Below are positions 12,089-25,300 of a DNA stretch of 64,000 nucleotides, piece after piece; position 1 is the first letter of the stretch; each line of letters opens with the position of its first letter. The position numbers and the translations under genes are program-made. The DNA is from Norana najaformis (taxonomy: Eukaryota; Annelida; Clitellata; Crassiclitellata; Hormogastridae): positions 5,565,715-5,629,714 of the forward strand of contig OZ029927.1 of the NCBI GenBank assembly GCA_964023275.1. Reading direction: 5' to 3'. A model generated the notes under the pieces. The model was not told where the DNA came from. It was given only the letters and a program-made list of their open reading frames with translations, and made no database searches.

Positions 12089-12144
<56 letters not shown>

Positions 12145-15100
12145 CGTCATTATTATTATTAATAAGCTCGTTTAGCTCCAGTCGTAGGTGTGAACATAAA
12201 GAATGTTGAGTTGCTTCATAAGAAGACGTAAAACAGAACTAAAACCGAAAATCTGACAGACCAACTAATCCGTGATTGAACCGATGGGTTTAAAAAGCGA
12301 CTGTGGGTGCAACTCACGTCGTAGTCAGGCGCCGCGTAGTCGAGCCAGTGTTCCTTCTTCTTCTTCGTCGCTATCTCGCTCTTGTGTTCTCCTCCGCTTT
12401 CCGACGAAGAGTCTTCATCGTGTTCTACTTTTTTCGCACAGCAGCAGTGACATTTGCGGCCAATTGCCGTCTACAGATAGATAATTCATCGATCAATCTT
12501 TACTTCTAATGCAGCGCTTCACCGGGTTTAATCGATAAAGTTATTCGAAAAATTAAGATCAACATTAACATGTAGTTTGAGAAGGCTCCACTATCAGCCT
12601 CGCGAACAACAATATTTACACGTTCAGTTCGAGACGAAAGAATGTTGTAATTGTAATTAGTAACTTCTACTGCGCTAATGCCTAACGCACAAGATATCAA
12701 CCGATGGCGCATCAAAGCCAAGCCGTAATCAGATCAATATCCAGAAGGTCAGTCCACAGGTCAGAGAGGCAGCCTACAATGGACAAGCAGTTCGAAAAGG
12801 CAAGTCTTAAGTTGAGAGTCTTAAGTTGAGAACGAAATGACACAAATGACTGAGCAGAACGCACAGACACATGGACAGGGTTACAAAATCTATGTCCAAC
12901 AACCGACGAAGCCTGTTTGCCAAGACCAGTTCTAGTCCAAGGTATGACCAAAGAAGGACAATGATCAGATGACTTGGCTGAATGATTATAAGTCTGACGA
13001 ATCAGGACTGGTTGTAGCTATTTTTGGTTGTCTAAAGTTTACTGTTTTATAAACTATAAGCCTCGATTTAAAACAATTCCTTTGCTGAACAGGAAGCCAG
13101 TGCAAAGATTTAAGCACAGGAGTCATTTGCTCATATTTTGATGTGTTAATTATGGCTCAGCCAAGGAGTTCTGAACTCTCTGGAGTTTCTGCAAGTTTGA
13201 CTTTGTGATATCAACAATAGTTGAGTTACAGTAGTCAAGACAACTAGAGACCAACGCATTTGCCAAAGCTATCCTTGAAGCATGGGGTTATAACGCCTAA
13301 ATCTGCGTATTCACGAATATACACCTATAACAACTTACAGATACCATTTACATAGTCTGTGAGAGACATAGCATAGTATGTAGACTAAAAGGGGGATATA
13401 GTGCGTTGGTAGATAGGTGAGTTTGCATACGATTCATGACTACGCGTTCAAGAGTTTTAGAAATAAAATTCAAAGTTGAGACACGTCTGTAATAAAAAGT
13501 TATTGGGGTCACTGGGGTCGAAAGAAGGTTTATTTAACAGAGGATGAACTATAGCATAAGCAAAAGCAGATCAAAAGGATCCCTTAAGCAATGAGCAATT
13601 GATAAATGATGTGATAGTTGGACCGACGACATAAAAGCACTCTTTCAGAGAATAAGTAGGAATGAACCCAGGAGGCAGCTCTTGTTAGATGAAGAAAAGA
13701 AAAATTTCCGAACTTTTTCAAAAACTAGGATGAAGAAATTTATCATGCACAGAGTAATTAGCAAATTTCAGTCCTGTACCAGAAATTTTGCTTGCAAAGG
13801 TCGAGAATTTTCCGGGTAGCTCTTCAGTAGAGTAACACAGCAGAGAATAAAGTTAGCTTCTCTCTACGTAATAACTTATTCAAAATGATCTACAAAGTTT
13901 TTGGTGATGCAGAACTTTCAGCAATTAAATTTGTTAGATATGCAGAATTGGCAGATGAAGCAAATTTTCGCACAAGTTTGCACAGTTGCTTGAACTTGAA
14001 CTACATTTGCGTGCGTCCGCAAAGGAAGAGGGGAAAGGTAATGTCAAATGCGGACAGGGAAGGGAGAGGTTCGAAGTAGGTTATCTTTGCAGCCGTCCTT
14101 TATTGGTCGACCCCAAAGACAAATGAGAGACAATCTAGCAATATAGGCCTAAGTTTAACTTATCCTTAGTCTTGTTCCTTTTGTGCAACGCGATTTTATC
14201 GGCTTTTCGGTCTAACTGATGTGCAACCTTGAACCTTGAACGGACTAGAGCATAAGTCTCAAATGTTACTGCCCACGCAGCTGGCAGTGCGCGCACGGCG
14301 AAGAATCATTAAAGCTAAAGAGAAGTTTGTGATGACAGCAGTGAAGATGGATACGATAACGATGACGATGACTGCAGTTCAAAACGAGTCTCTCACCCCA
14401 ATGCATCCAAACATGTTTTGCAAGATGCTCTCTCCCGGCGGAATCTTAGTGTACCATTTTGATCCAATTACAAACACGACTGAAAATCAACAATTCAGGA
14501 GTTATATTAGTGAACTTCCTTTGTGCATTCAAGACAGCGCCTGTTAACTTTGTCCCGCGTATCAAACAAGGGCTTGAGCATCAATTAATGCTTCAGCTTT
14601 AGAATGTGGCGCTATGCAGACATAGACAGGATAATAATCACTATCATCAGACTACGAATGATAACGGCTTGATACTCAGATTTACATTTAATTTGACATC
14701 TTTACGGAAGCTCGTCTCCGATTGGCCTCTTGACATTGGCCTAGTCAATCTAGTAGACGAGAGGCTTTGATTACTAAAATCACGTGTCAGATGAAGTCTG
14801 GATTTTGAGTTACATCTAGTAAGCTGTTGCTTATTCTTTTCCAACTAAGCCGATTGAGTAAACTATCGCAGAATTTACACAACTTCCCCAGTTATTCTAC
14901 CAATTGCAATAACCAGTGGAGTGCTGTCCTGAAAGAAGTCCGACCATATGAGGCCGTACATATGCTGGCAGACTCACTGCAGATATATAGGCAAGATTAA
15001 ATCATTCTATTAAGCTGAAAATAAATTGATTCAGAATGATCGGCAGTGTCGAATATAACGCGCATATCGAGAAAAACCAAAGCAGTGACTTTTATGCTAT

Positions 15101-18100
15101 CGAATTTTAGGTATGGCGTTTTTATGACCTACAAGAAGACCTGACATGGGCTAGGCTTGAGCAGGACTTTGTCGTACTCTGGTTGATGGTATTCTGATTT
15201 AAGTTTTATAAATAGACTTGCTTTGTGCGAAAATCATGAGAATAGCTGGTATCCCAAAAGCCAAAGAATAGCAGTTGTCATCGAAGCAGTAGACATAACC
15301 TGCAACCAGACGAAAAACAAAAACAGTTATATCAAGAACGTGAAAGCGTGTGAACTTGCAACAGCAAAAATCGATAAATTTAAGTGAACCGTCTTTTAAA
15401 GATAACTAATGTCAAAACCTCCAATTAGTGCCAATGGCTTAAAATTAGAAAAAACACATAAATATAAGATATTAAGGGTCAATTCTACGAAACTTTATTG
15501 CTGGTCGTCTATAAAAGCAGTAACGTGTTAACAGTATTGGCACTTAATATTTACTCTTACGATTCCTCGCTCAGCCGAAGGACACATGCCTACGAATACC
15601 CCTTTCCTTGGAGTTGCCTTTCGTAGACTTTCGATTCTATTCGATTAGTTTATCTAATCTATGATTGCAATTAGTCACTCAGTAAGTGCTAACACACTTG
15701 ACTTGTAAACCAAACAACCAAACTCCGCTAAAATTATATGCCATATACATGTAAATATATGGAATACGTTATATGATATCTATAACATATGACTAACATA
15801 TGTGTGTCCGTGAACGAGAAAACCCTTAAAAAGTCGGACAAAATCAAAACTGAGTTTGATATTGCAATGGATTGGGCTGGAATTGCTGAATATTTAGATG
15901 AAAAGTTACCATTTTTATATGTGGGTGTCTTAGAGATATCGCAGTTTAATTTTCCCATAACTATAACCCGACCTAAGTCGCGCTGCCTAGTTGTCGTTAA
16001 TGTTTATGAGTATAGTAAACTGAGGCATATTCATGCGCTTCTGAGGGTGACAACAGTTAATTCTTTATAAAAACTGGCAAAGAAAAATATTAAATATTTA
16101 TATGACTTATTTATTACATAGTAATCGATGTACACGACTTTGAATTAGGGAAACAATGAAACATGTGTAAGTGTTTGTTGCGTGGTATCATAATAAAATT
16201 AGAATAAAAATGCTTAGGCAACGAAACTATACGTAAGGACGCAGAGTTCGATAGCCAACACAATAAAGAATATAAATATGCAAAGAACTCGCTCTGATCC
16301 ATTTATACCTTCTTGCCTTCTGAGCGAGTTTCTCGCAGATTTACTTTCCGACTTTGTGAGGGTTTTCTCATGCGCGATCATACACACACACACACACACA
16401 CACATATAATTCCATATCAGCAATGAATTGTGAATGACTTGTTGCGATATGAATGAAAGACTGTGTTATACGACAATCTGTATAACTTTGAATAAATAAA
16501 TAGATGTGACCGTGATCGCTCATAACCCAGCAACAAATTAATGTTAACAAAAAAACGTTAATGCTTTTGGATCTGCTCCACAGAAAGAGAAAACAGAACA
16601 AAGAAAAACCCAGACCAGCGGATGTACATTACATTTGAGGTCATAATGATAAACGTAGCAGAATCAAAGGCTGGCCTCAGATCGACATTGGCAATCCATA
16701 GCGGTAGTCGGAATTCTCTTCTAGTTTGAGTTATGCCGTTCAGGGAGATTATGTGATCAATAGTTGACCTCCCTTCATCTCGGCTGTAGCAGGTGCCTCT
16801 TGACCCTTGAAAGGAGGATCCCAGCAAAGACCTTGCCAGGCACTGATAAGTGTGTGTGTGCTAACTGTGTAATTATATATATATATATATATGTAAACTC
16901 TTAAGATGGTCGTGGTAGTAGACTTTCAAGATGAGGACGTTCGATAGATAGGCAGGCCTGTACTTGCTCAATGATCTCTTTATAATTATGTTAGATTATT
17001 GCTACGCATTTGTATTTTTTAGGCTGAAGTGCAGTACTTGGGTGTTGCTTGTCGAGGCGTCGTCCTCGGCTATATCTTTCAGGGCATCGATCGATATCGA
17101 TCAGTGAACCTACCTACCTATTAATAAGTCAATAAATTACGTTTTTGTGCAGAAGTAAATGCATATAACACTATGTTAGCAGATGTTAACAGGCTGGGCA
17201 TAGTGAATTCGGAGCAGTTGCGGCAACATGGATGAAACCTAATCGGACTTCCGGTTTCTTCGTCTTTGAACAAATAAGAAAGAATTACGGGTAACGAGTT
17301 CATAAGCAGAGCACGAGAAAAGACGAATTTTCAAAAATTAAAATGTAGATGGTTTAACAATGAGGTTATTCTAAGATTCAAGAAGTTCAAAATCTGCATG
17401 CAAACTAATGTGAATATCCGCAATTTGGTTAACCTCCATTGCAAGTGTTTTAGCATGTCATAGGAAGTTCTGAACAAATACTGTAAAAAAGTACAAGCAA
17501 ATAGCAAGAGCTCTAACAAACAGAAACAAACAGAAACGGATCGAAAAACTAGCTCTAAAAGGCCGAAAAAGAAACTGAAGAAATCATTGTGGAGTAGGAA
17601 GACGCAGCTAATCAGTTCCATTACATGTATCAGCTCGGTGTTTATACACGAAGAGCTAGAAAATATAGTAGAGCCATAGTGAGAGCCATATAGTAGAGCA
17701 ATAGTGAGAGCCATATAGTAGAGCAATAGCCATAGTGATGAGAACAGACTAAGGAAACTGTAGGAACCAGATGAAAGATCACTGCAGGGTCAGGAATAGA
17801 TAGTGCGATTTGTATGGAGGAAACTTCTAAGTGGCTCAGACCATATTCCATTGCAACACGGTTTGTCATTCAATCAAAGTATGATTGATGTGCTACTGAC
17901 GAATGCTCCAGTCGACAGAACGACACAACGTCTTTCCCGGCCAATGGAGACATTTTCTGCCTTTCGGTCTTCGTTCGCCTACGGATGAATTGGCCGTTCT
18001 TAATTAAACTATCACTTCATTTAGGCTGGCGGGTAGTGCCTTCGAAAGTATCTTAGCAGGTGCTATACATAAGATGTCCAATTAAGTAACTAACTAATCA

Positions 18101-19266
18101 AGAACTTTCTTGATGTCAGTATGCTTACTCATAGCCACGGAGGCTGCCTTGGTCTTGTTATCGCACCACAGTCGCCTTTTATCCCGCAACATTTCCTTCT
18201 TCCACTTCATATATATATATATATATAGACTGTACACGCAGTATACAGTTTACATGCATACAATTTTAGTGATACATACATACATACGTCCGTACGTACG
18301 TAATTACGTACGTACATTCGTGCATAAGATCTCTTCTGAAAACGATACAGTCAAAAAACACATCCTAAAATTCAATTTCTGACATACTAAACTTGACGTA
18401 ATCAAAATACAAAAGCGGTCTTTGAACGAAAGGCTACCAAGCACCCACTTACACCTACTAAGCCCACAAATGTTTTAATTCAGTTCACTTGGGTGCAACA
18501 GTTGACTGAGCTGCTAGCTTGATGACCACTTTGAGCGCACGGCCAAAATCGTAATATAAAAAATGTCTAAAGCGCTACTTCAAAGTAAGCGCAGGGCACA
18601 AGCTTAGTCACGAGCGTTGAATTTATTCTTATATATCTTATATGGGTTTCATGTGTATTAGACCCATAAAGCTGGTCCGTCATTCTTACTTAAGTATGTT
18701 GGCTGGGCTGCTTTACGTTGCCAAAAAAAGTCGGTTACTGACTCGCCTTCTCTCACCTGTATAATGCAAATGCATAATCAACTGCCTTGAGTTCACTTTC
18801 ACTTTGGTTTTTGACAGACTTAAAGAGACGTAGACTAGTTTTGCTTACCCCGTATAAGAGGTGTTATTATGGTCGACAGCAAACTGCCAACGTTGATGGA
18901 CATATAGAAGAGGGAGAAAAACGACGTCTTCTGTCGAGACTGTAACAAATAAATTAAACAGCAGCTTATGCATAGCTCCTTTAAACGGTTTAAAACCTCA
19001 CAATAGGCTTGTCCAAAATGAAATAATTAAGTAAAATTCCACTGAGCTGACCCAACTAGAATACCAACTTGAAAATTTGCATGACGTCATATTGAATTGA
19101 CGGTTGTTTGAAATCTGCCTAGTTTTTGTGCCCTAAAATTGGAAGCGGCTTACGACACTCAATAAGACACTTGGCCCCATAGTCGTCTATTAGTCCAAGT
19201 GTTCATTACCTTAAAATCACGGAAAGCGATCTGCAATGATGATTTATGGTATTTCAGACTGTTAAG

Positions 19267-19345
<79 letters not shown>

Positions 19346-22300
19346 CGTCAGCTAGTGACCGTTCAGCCGGAAGCTATTGTCATCAGTCTTCAAGCCATGT
19401 GTGCCGGTCTTTCGTCGGTTCAACTAGATCCTCCATCTTCAGCGCCAGAAACTTTGAAACAGACGCAGATGACATGAACCCTTGGCTGGGTTTCCGTTGG
19501 ACTGGCAGTGAATACCTAATTCAGCTCAACGAACTATATGCAATTAGGATAAATATCACAACCGTCTAAACTCCACTAACATGTACCACGTATATATTAT
19601 TGGCGGCGCTTTAAAGAGATCTGCTAGGATGCAAGGCCTATGATAAATGCCTAAGTACTTAACCCTTTCATGGGCACATTTTTTATATCAATAGTGCAAT
19701 TTGGGTTTCCACTGCTAAAATCATACAAAAATAAGACCATCTGAACAGTAATTTGTATAAATCCTTATTCTGAATGAAAAATAAGTATGCACATACTGGG
19801 AAATATACTTCCCGGCGCCCATGAGGGTCATCACAATTCCAGCTATAGAATCCATAGACAGTGCAACCGAAATGCACCAAAAACTTTTCTTTCAGTCTCA
19901 AATGAATAATAAAAGACAAATGAGATGATTCCTTTGATCCAACAGTGGCAAGGCACGTGATTTACAGTCAAATATATGGGGCAGTTTTTGACTGTTCATT
20001 GTTCGCTACTTTCCATGGAATTTGATCAAAACGGTCAATTTCCACCCATGACTTGTCATATTCTGCAATAGCTTAAGGGGCTCATCACAGCATTTTTTTG
20101 TTCCAACATTTGCTGACTCTTCCAGACACCATACTTTGTATCCACGCTTTACTGGCTTCAAGGGCATATACTGTTTCAATGTCGATCGTCCTTTGAAAGG
20201 AATCATTGACTCATCTGCTGACAGCAGCACTATTGGAACCAAGCTTGTTCAAAAGTGGTCTAAACTTGTGCAGTTTGTCATGACTGTTTTGGTTACGTGG
20301 TATATTGAGAGAATTGCCTTTGCAGTGGTCTCAATGATTTTTTAAAAACTTCTTTGAAGTCATGATTGAGCTGACCAATAGAACACTGAACAATGAGTCT
20401 GCACTCCAGTAGTTCTGAAGTTCAGGAAGCTGGTTTATGACCAAACGCATGCGCCATGGAAATTTCACGACATCTCTGAGCATAGACATAACTGTAAATG
20501 CACAGAGAAAAGTGGGAAAAGTGTTTCCCGTGGCACTATATATGACCCTAAGAAAGTGGGAAGACTACTTCCCGGTGCCCGGGAATTGGTTAATATAATT
20601 ATGTATTTCAATGACGGTCAACGGAAAGTTGTCCTATTTGTTTCGGCATAAATTATTGCTAATGCTCACCTGCTCTGGTGAAAACTGATCACCGCCGAAG
20701 GCAGAGACGTTGGGCTTTATACCACCTGTTCCGAAAGCTACGAGCACGAGTCCAATAAACGGCGCCCATCTGATGAAACACAAAACACAAATGCATAAAT
20801 CACAGCCAGCACCTTTGACAAAATTAGCGTTTATAAGTGATTCTTGTCCTCGGATAGGTGGCGCCACTGGCGTTGCAACACACACCATGGCTATCTCGTG
20901 TGCTTTTGGACTGCGTTTATAAATTCTCGTGAATACAAATTAACGCTATGTGGATAAATCCTCAGTTAGAGTGTTCTATAAATATATTGAAATTTACAAT
21001 TTGTACTGATTTGGACTTAAATTTTAACTTTAGACATGAGTCGGTATCTGCGTGACATGAACAGGCCACTCTTTAGACGAGTCTGCAGTTCGGAGACGCT
21101 TGGGTTACTCGACCAGACGGGCTTTCAAAGCGAGGTTAGAAAGATGCTGATTTTGCTGCATATCTTGTGTCCGTGCAAATACCTGCAAGTCAGTGCATCC
21201 GCCGCACACAGCCTGTACAGTTCGACAAGCTGACCGGCAACGCAACAACTTGGACTGTGCTTGCACACATGGAATGTCCTGAGCCTCAGCAGAAAACACA
21301 ACGGATAGCAAACGTCAGACCAGCCATGTTCTTCACATCCTGGTTGTGGTTGAGCCTAGTTTGGGGCACTCTAGCCGATTGGGAAGAATGTTTGGCTTGT
21401 AACGCGGAGAATACAGTTTCGAGACTCCCCGAGACGATTTATAATAGTATGGGGACCTTGGGCAACCTCTTCATTCACATATGTGCGCGCCATCGATTGA
21501 TGCTTAGTCTTTATACAGTGGCGCTTCATAAATGCAGAAATAAAAAATATTAATAGTTAACATGTTGATTTTGACAAAATTATCATGAGGTGGGCTTAAT
21601 ATCTGACTCTGCTTTGTCGTTTTCTGGTCATGTTCGTGCCGTGTCTAAAAGTGTCCATTTCCACATACAGTATATTAGTTGAATATAATCTTACACGCCT
21701 AAATCTGTCTTAGTTTCATCAACAAATGCCCTGATTTCTAGCCGACTCATTTCTCATTTGTATCACTGAGGGAGATTTACGGGAACTACAAATGGTTATA
21801 AAAAAGCTCCAGGCCAGAGCCGTAACAAATCCCTTGAGTATCTCAGCATATTACCCCCATATTGCATTCATCACATTGACTACCAATCAAACATTGATCC
21901 ACGCGTACTGTGATCCTGCTCTGCCTCGTACCAGAACAGTATTGAACACTCGGGCGTCCTCCGTGTCTGGTCGAAGCTTTGAAATTCATTACCCAGTTCT
22001 GTGCATTGTTTCAGTTCTTCATTAAAGCTATCGGCACATCCGGTTGCCGCCAATTTTAATTCAAAAATAATGCGCATTTTTGTCGAAATTTAAGCCGTTG
22101 TGCGGACAGATCTAATTGAATTCTGAGATTTTTTCGTCCGAGTCCGCTTCTGTTGTGTTTACTGTCAAATCAGCCTCGTGGATTTTACTGGGTTTTGGAT
22201 AATTTTTATTAACGCTTACGATCGTCACCTCATGGCCGCCGCCATGTTTTGGATAAACTAACAACGTGTGACCCGTGATTTTCACGTGCTTCATCCGTAA

Positions 22301-25300
22301 ACCTACGATTTGAACTGTGAAGATGCCAGCAACACATCATCTGCGGCTAAGAATCTTGAGGCACTACTGTCAGTGAGAATCTTCTGACATGGGACATAAT
22401 CCTTCAAGTTCAGCGTCATCTTTACGATCATCGGTCGGTTACCGATGAACTGCTCGTTCTTCGAACTCTAGGCCTATAGCTGCATAAAGCGAGCGTCAGA
22501 AACGCTCTTAGTAGTTGCTGTGGACGAGCCTTTTGGGGTTTTTCCAGATTTGAAGTAGCAGTTAACTACATCAGTTGTGTATTTTATAAAATGTAAACGT
22601 TTATCTTACATTAATAAAAGGCTACTTACGTGCTTAACGTGGTTCAGGTTTAAACTTTCGACTTGCTTACTCACCGTAGCCTGATTTCTGGTTTCTCTCA
22701 CATATCGAATTTGAACCGAGCTTCTACAACGGTTTACGCTTCTTTACTAGGTTTTCACCTGAGGAGCCCGTGATAGAGGCGCTATATTAGTTATTTGATT
22801 AGATTGGAATTAGATCAGGAGTCATTGAGGCGTGACCGCTTACCTGTGTTATGTGCATGTTTGTACACCATTGTATGCTCTTATCTATCCAAACACAATC
22901 CACCGTAGCCGTCTGAATGCCTGCCTGATCTTGGATCTTGACCTGGAACCTAACCTTTCTTACCTATGGATTTTGTTTTGACCGAGCGCTTATGAATAAT
23001 TTGGTTCCCGCGACTTAGCTTTTGTTAAGCCCTGTAGAAATCTCGAGTTGACGACTGCGATTACGAAGCGTGAAGTGACTGTAGGAAGGACACTTAGCTG
23101 CTAACACATTAACGTGATATGTGGCTTCAGTTTAATGTTTCTAAGTTTAGTTGAGTTCTATCAACAAACCACTCAAAAGCTACCAGTTTGGAGTTTATGA
23201 GCGACTGAGTGGACTGTTGAATTAATAGGTGCATCTCAACAAAGTTCAGCGCCTGAAGTGTGCCAAAGCAAAATCTGCGGTGACACGTCATCGTATTTGA
23301 TGTAGCCGTTAATACTCGGTTTCAAAGTGCTGTTTTTACAGTAATTATAAGTTCTAACATATTGTTAAATTCAATGAGATTTACTAACACAACATAGTAG
23401 CCGTTGAATGGTATCGCCGTGATTGTCATAACGATCAAGCCGGCAGAATAGATGAGAGATATATACAGGATTGTTCTGAAAAATAAAAGGAAATATTACT
23501 TTTCTATAGAGGCATCTTTCTTAAAGCTAAATCGCATATAATGTAACATTTCGCTACTTAATAACAGACTACTGGCAAATACATATTTCTGCTAAATCCA
23601 TCTTCCTTTTAAATTATTTTGGTTTCTGAAAATTCTTCTCCCATGTCACTATCACGCACAGTTACTAAGATTATATACTGATCGTGTACCTAACTAGACT
23701 ACAATCGTTTCTAACAGATAGATTTCGTAACTTAGTTCCAGTAAGATTTCTGCCATGAGGCTCACAATTTCGGAAAAGCCTCCTTTAAGTGGTGTCTCCT
23801 CACAAATTCCACTCCACTTGTCTTGAGCTTCTTTCAACCAGAACAATATTGGGTTCCGAGGTTTCTCGGTAATTGCTGGTCCAAGGCTCTGGAATTCGAT
23901 ACCTTTTCTGCTCGCTCTATCACTTCTCTAATGCCGTTTACGTCTGGGCTAAAATAGCATATTTTTTCTGCATTTGTTAAGCACCATTATGTAATGCCAA
24001 AGCATCAATCGATGGCGCTGAGCTATTTTGCATGAAGGACTTGCTTAAGGTCCGTACACAGTAACCGTCTCAGAGAAGGTTCGAACCCGCACACGCCACG
24101 TTGCAAAGCAAGCGCTCACCAATCGACTATAGCTACCGATTGGTTAAGCCTTATTGTAATCACTTATCGTAATGTACAGTGCCTTGTATAATAAGGGAAA
24201 CTGATGGTCGCTTCTAAGAGAAGCTGCATTCCAAAGTCACAATCCCTTGGACAGAAGCAGTCGATATTAATTACACCTTAGAATCCGGGAGATTGCGGTT
24301 CGTCCAAAGTAAGAAGATCTTGTGTCTGAGTCTGTTCTCGACAGGAAGTCAGAGCATGAGTATTGTATTTTGGTCGGATTCAGCTTCATCCGATTTGAGG
24401 ACATCCATCATACTTCAGCAACGTTATTCTGTGCGCTTGACACACAAGCAAATGCGTATAATGGATGGCATTGTCAACTGGACGTGATCGGTTGACCCAA
24501 AACTGATAATGATTTGGGTGAAATAGGCTGTGTACAATGTGCTTAACTAAGAACCCAGCACGGAGGGAGGAAGCCTCGTGGGAGATCAAATGCAACTGGT
24601 GCCCATGCCGAGTTATCCAGCCAATACCCACCATCATCATCCCTTCATTCAGGAAGAATTGAGCCATTCCAGGGGTTTTCCAGTAATTTTACAATCTGTG
24701 CAGAGCTGGTTGAACAGGATTTTGGTCTACAGTATCAAATACTACGGTCACGTCCTACAAAGCCAGAAGTATCAGGTGTCCAGAGTCTACAGCGTCACCG
24801 AAACTGAGATTAGCTTCAGCATCGTTAAGGACAGCGCACAGAACGCCTGTGATTAATTTCTCTTGAAGCGGCGCTATATACGTTTTTACTTACAATTACA
24901 ACCTAACCATCTCGGTGGAATAGCCTCTTCTGAAGTCTGACTGCGGATGTAGTATTAGGTTGTATGAGTTTAGGTAGAGGAAGTGGCGTTAATGCCAGGC
25001 ATTTTAACTACTGGCCGTATGATTGCACGCTTTTAGAACCAATTGCAGGTATCCTTTGGTTAGTGAGGATTGCAGAGCCGCACTAGATGAGAAGCAGCTC
25101 AAGGACAATGAGTATTGGATGTAAGAGAATGTTACTACACTTACTTGAATTTTCCGAGCCATCCGTCTGCTATCATTGCCCCAAAGAGAGGAGTAAAATA
25201 GCAAAGAACGACGAAAGAATGATAGATGGCGGTCGCAGTGTTGTCATCGAAACCCAAGGCATCCGTCAGGTACAGAACCAAGAATGCTGAAAAGTCACAA

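Noticed and set aside
14290-14375. Candidate SLC15A loop exon just after GCIG
   Set aside because: From each usable acceptor the frame required by phase 0 meets a stop at once. The hydrophobic peptide in the other frame does not match the family.
19199-19569. Arg-Glu repeat proteins
   Set aside because: They are read through the (GA)n microsatellite. Flanking residues have no family match.
22210-22265. Candidate short SLC15A exon with a gtaagc donor on the minus strand
   Set aside because: The open frame does not match the required phase 0 entry and phase 2 exit, and the peptide does not resemble the family.
24050-24140. Functional tRNA gene
   Set aside because: A and B boxes are present, but the cloverleaf arms do not pair well and the same body follows in other copies. 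It is a SINE head.
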